Assembly: GCA_964464755.1 (NCBI GenBank)
Contig: CAYXGZ010000098.1
Location: 1 to 5,410 of the forward strand
Reading direction: 5' to 3'
DNA from: CAYXGZ01 sp964464755
GTDB lineage: Bacteria > Planctomycetota > MHYJ01 > JACPRB01
DNA: 5,410 bases
Shown here: positions 4,886 to 5,410 of the stretch, piece after piece
Position numbering within the stretch: the stretch's first letter is position 1
How the letters are laid out: each line of letters begins with the position of its first letter
The notes under the pieces: model-generated
What the model saw: only the letters and a program-made list of their open reading frames with translations
The model's database searches: none
Told to the model about the DNA's origin: nothing
Made by a program: the position numbers and the translations under genes

Positions 4886-5410
4886 ATGGGCGTCCTCCGC
4901 TGGGCCGGCGACCTCGTCCGCGGCGTCTACACCGTCGCCGTCGGCATGAAGATCACCGCCCGCCACCTCGGCCGGCCCGCCGTGACGATGCACTACCCGG
5001 ACGAGAAGTGGCAGATGCCCGAGGCCTTCCGCGGCCTCATCAAGTGCGACACGGACGCCTGCATCGTCTGCGACCTCTGCGTGAAGGCGTGCCCGGTCGA
5101 CTGCATCACGATCGACTGGATCCGCGAGCCCGGCAAGTCCGGCAAGATCGCCAAGCGCTTCATGGTCGACTACCAGCGCTGCATGTACTGCGGGCTCTGC
5201 ACCGACCCCTGCCCGACCTTCGCGATCTTCCACTCGCACGACTACGAGAACGCGTCCTACACGCGCGAGGCCCAGTTCATCGACTGGTGCGCCCCCGAGT
5301 TCCGCACGACGAACCCCAACGCCAAGGCCCCCGGCGCCAAGGCCGCGCCCAAGCCGAAGCCCGCCCCCGCGCCGGCCCCGGCCGCCGCCGCGACGGCCAC
5401 CGCTCCGGCC
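4886..5410 (+). CDS. nuoI: NADH-quinone oxidoreductase subunit I (NuoI), 3' end missing
   Basis: The frame stays open for 175 codons to the window edge. NuoI is the peripheral-arm subunit of respiratory complex I that carries clusters N6a and N6b and passes electrons toward the quinone-site cluster. The N-terminal stretch (1-50) has the usual amphipathic helix, the HLGRPAVTMHYPDEKW segment and the FRG motif (48-50). Two [4Fe-4S] motifs follow: C59, C62, C65, C69-Pro and C99, C102, C105, C109-Pro (CMYCGLCTDPCPTFAI). The spacing between motifs is close to that of E. coli NuoI. YENASYTREAQ (120-130) matches the segment after the second cluster. Extra Cys at 54, 73 and 135 are not expected ligands; one at the position of C73 also occurs in E. 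coli NuoI. From about residue 146 the protein becomes a low-complexity Ala/Pro/Lys tail, unlike standard NuoI. A 39-nt gap and a good RBS suggest the start of a separate unit, perhaps with other nuo genes downstream. Confidence 0.93.
   Translation, partial: MGVLRWAGDLVRGVYTVAVGMKITARHLGRPAVTMHYPDEKWQMPEAFRGLIKCDTDACIVCDLCVKACPVDCITIDWIREPGKSGKIAKRFMVDYQRCMYCGLCTDPCPTFAIFHSHDYENASYTREAQFIDWCAPEFRTTNPNAKAPGAKAAPKPKPAPAPAPAAAATATAPA

Noticed and set aside
4817..5239. Minus-strand open frame over the nuoI start.
   Set aside because: Antisense to both iron-sulfur cluster motifs of NuoI, with no domain.

Overview
This is a high-GC bacterial window (about 70% by eye, third codon positions almost always G or C) with seven genes, all on the + strand and tightly packed. 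Both end genes run off the window. The gene types (a GAF/HD-GYP signalling protein, an acyl-CoA dehydrogenase, TPR and methyltransferase proteins, complex I NuoI) and the codon use fit a free-living, respiring, high-GC Gram-negative-type lineage such as Planctomycetota, Myxococcota or Acidobacteriota. No marker here settles the phylum, so that placement is inference.

Layout: (1) 1-1038, the C-terminal part of a GAF + HD-GYP cyclic-di-GMP phosphodiesterase-like protein. (2) 1054-2322, an acyl-CoA dehydrogenase with an intact catalytic Glu. (3) 2322-3068, a short aldo/keto-reductase-like protein that appears to have lost the catalytic tetrad. (4) 3083-3616, an unassigned four-helix membrane protein rich in His. 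(5) 3613-4098, a small TPR protein. (6) 4103-4846, a class I SAM-dependent methyltransferase. (7) 4886 to the window end, a NuoI-type 2x[4Fe-4S] complex I subunit, open at the right edge, with an Ala/Pro/Lys-rich tail.

Genes 1-6 are separated by at most 15 nt or overlap by 1 or 4 nt. They are probably co-transcribed, with translational coupling at 2322 and 3613. The genes do not form one recognisable pathway. The clearest functional links are the acyl-CoA dehydrogenase with its overlapping AKR-like partner and the TPR/methyltransferase pair. The only non-coding stretch of note is the 39-nt gap before nuoI. Together with the 3' end of the methyltransferase gene it holds three small dyads, relatively AT-rich patches and a weak promoter-like pair, so a new transcription unit (probably a nuo cluster) may begin there.

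I saw no RNA gene, insertion sequence, CRISPR array, phage feature or attachment site, and no stretch over 300 bases without a gene. I did not find a convincing new multi-gene system. The best leads are the degenerate AKR coupled to the dehydrogenase, the His-rich membrane protein and the nuoI leader and tail.
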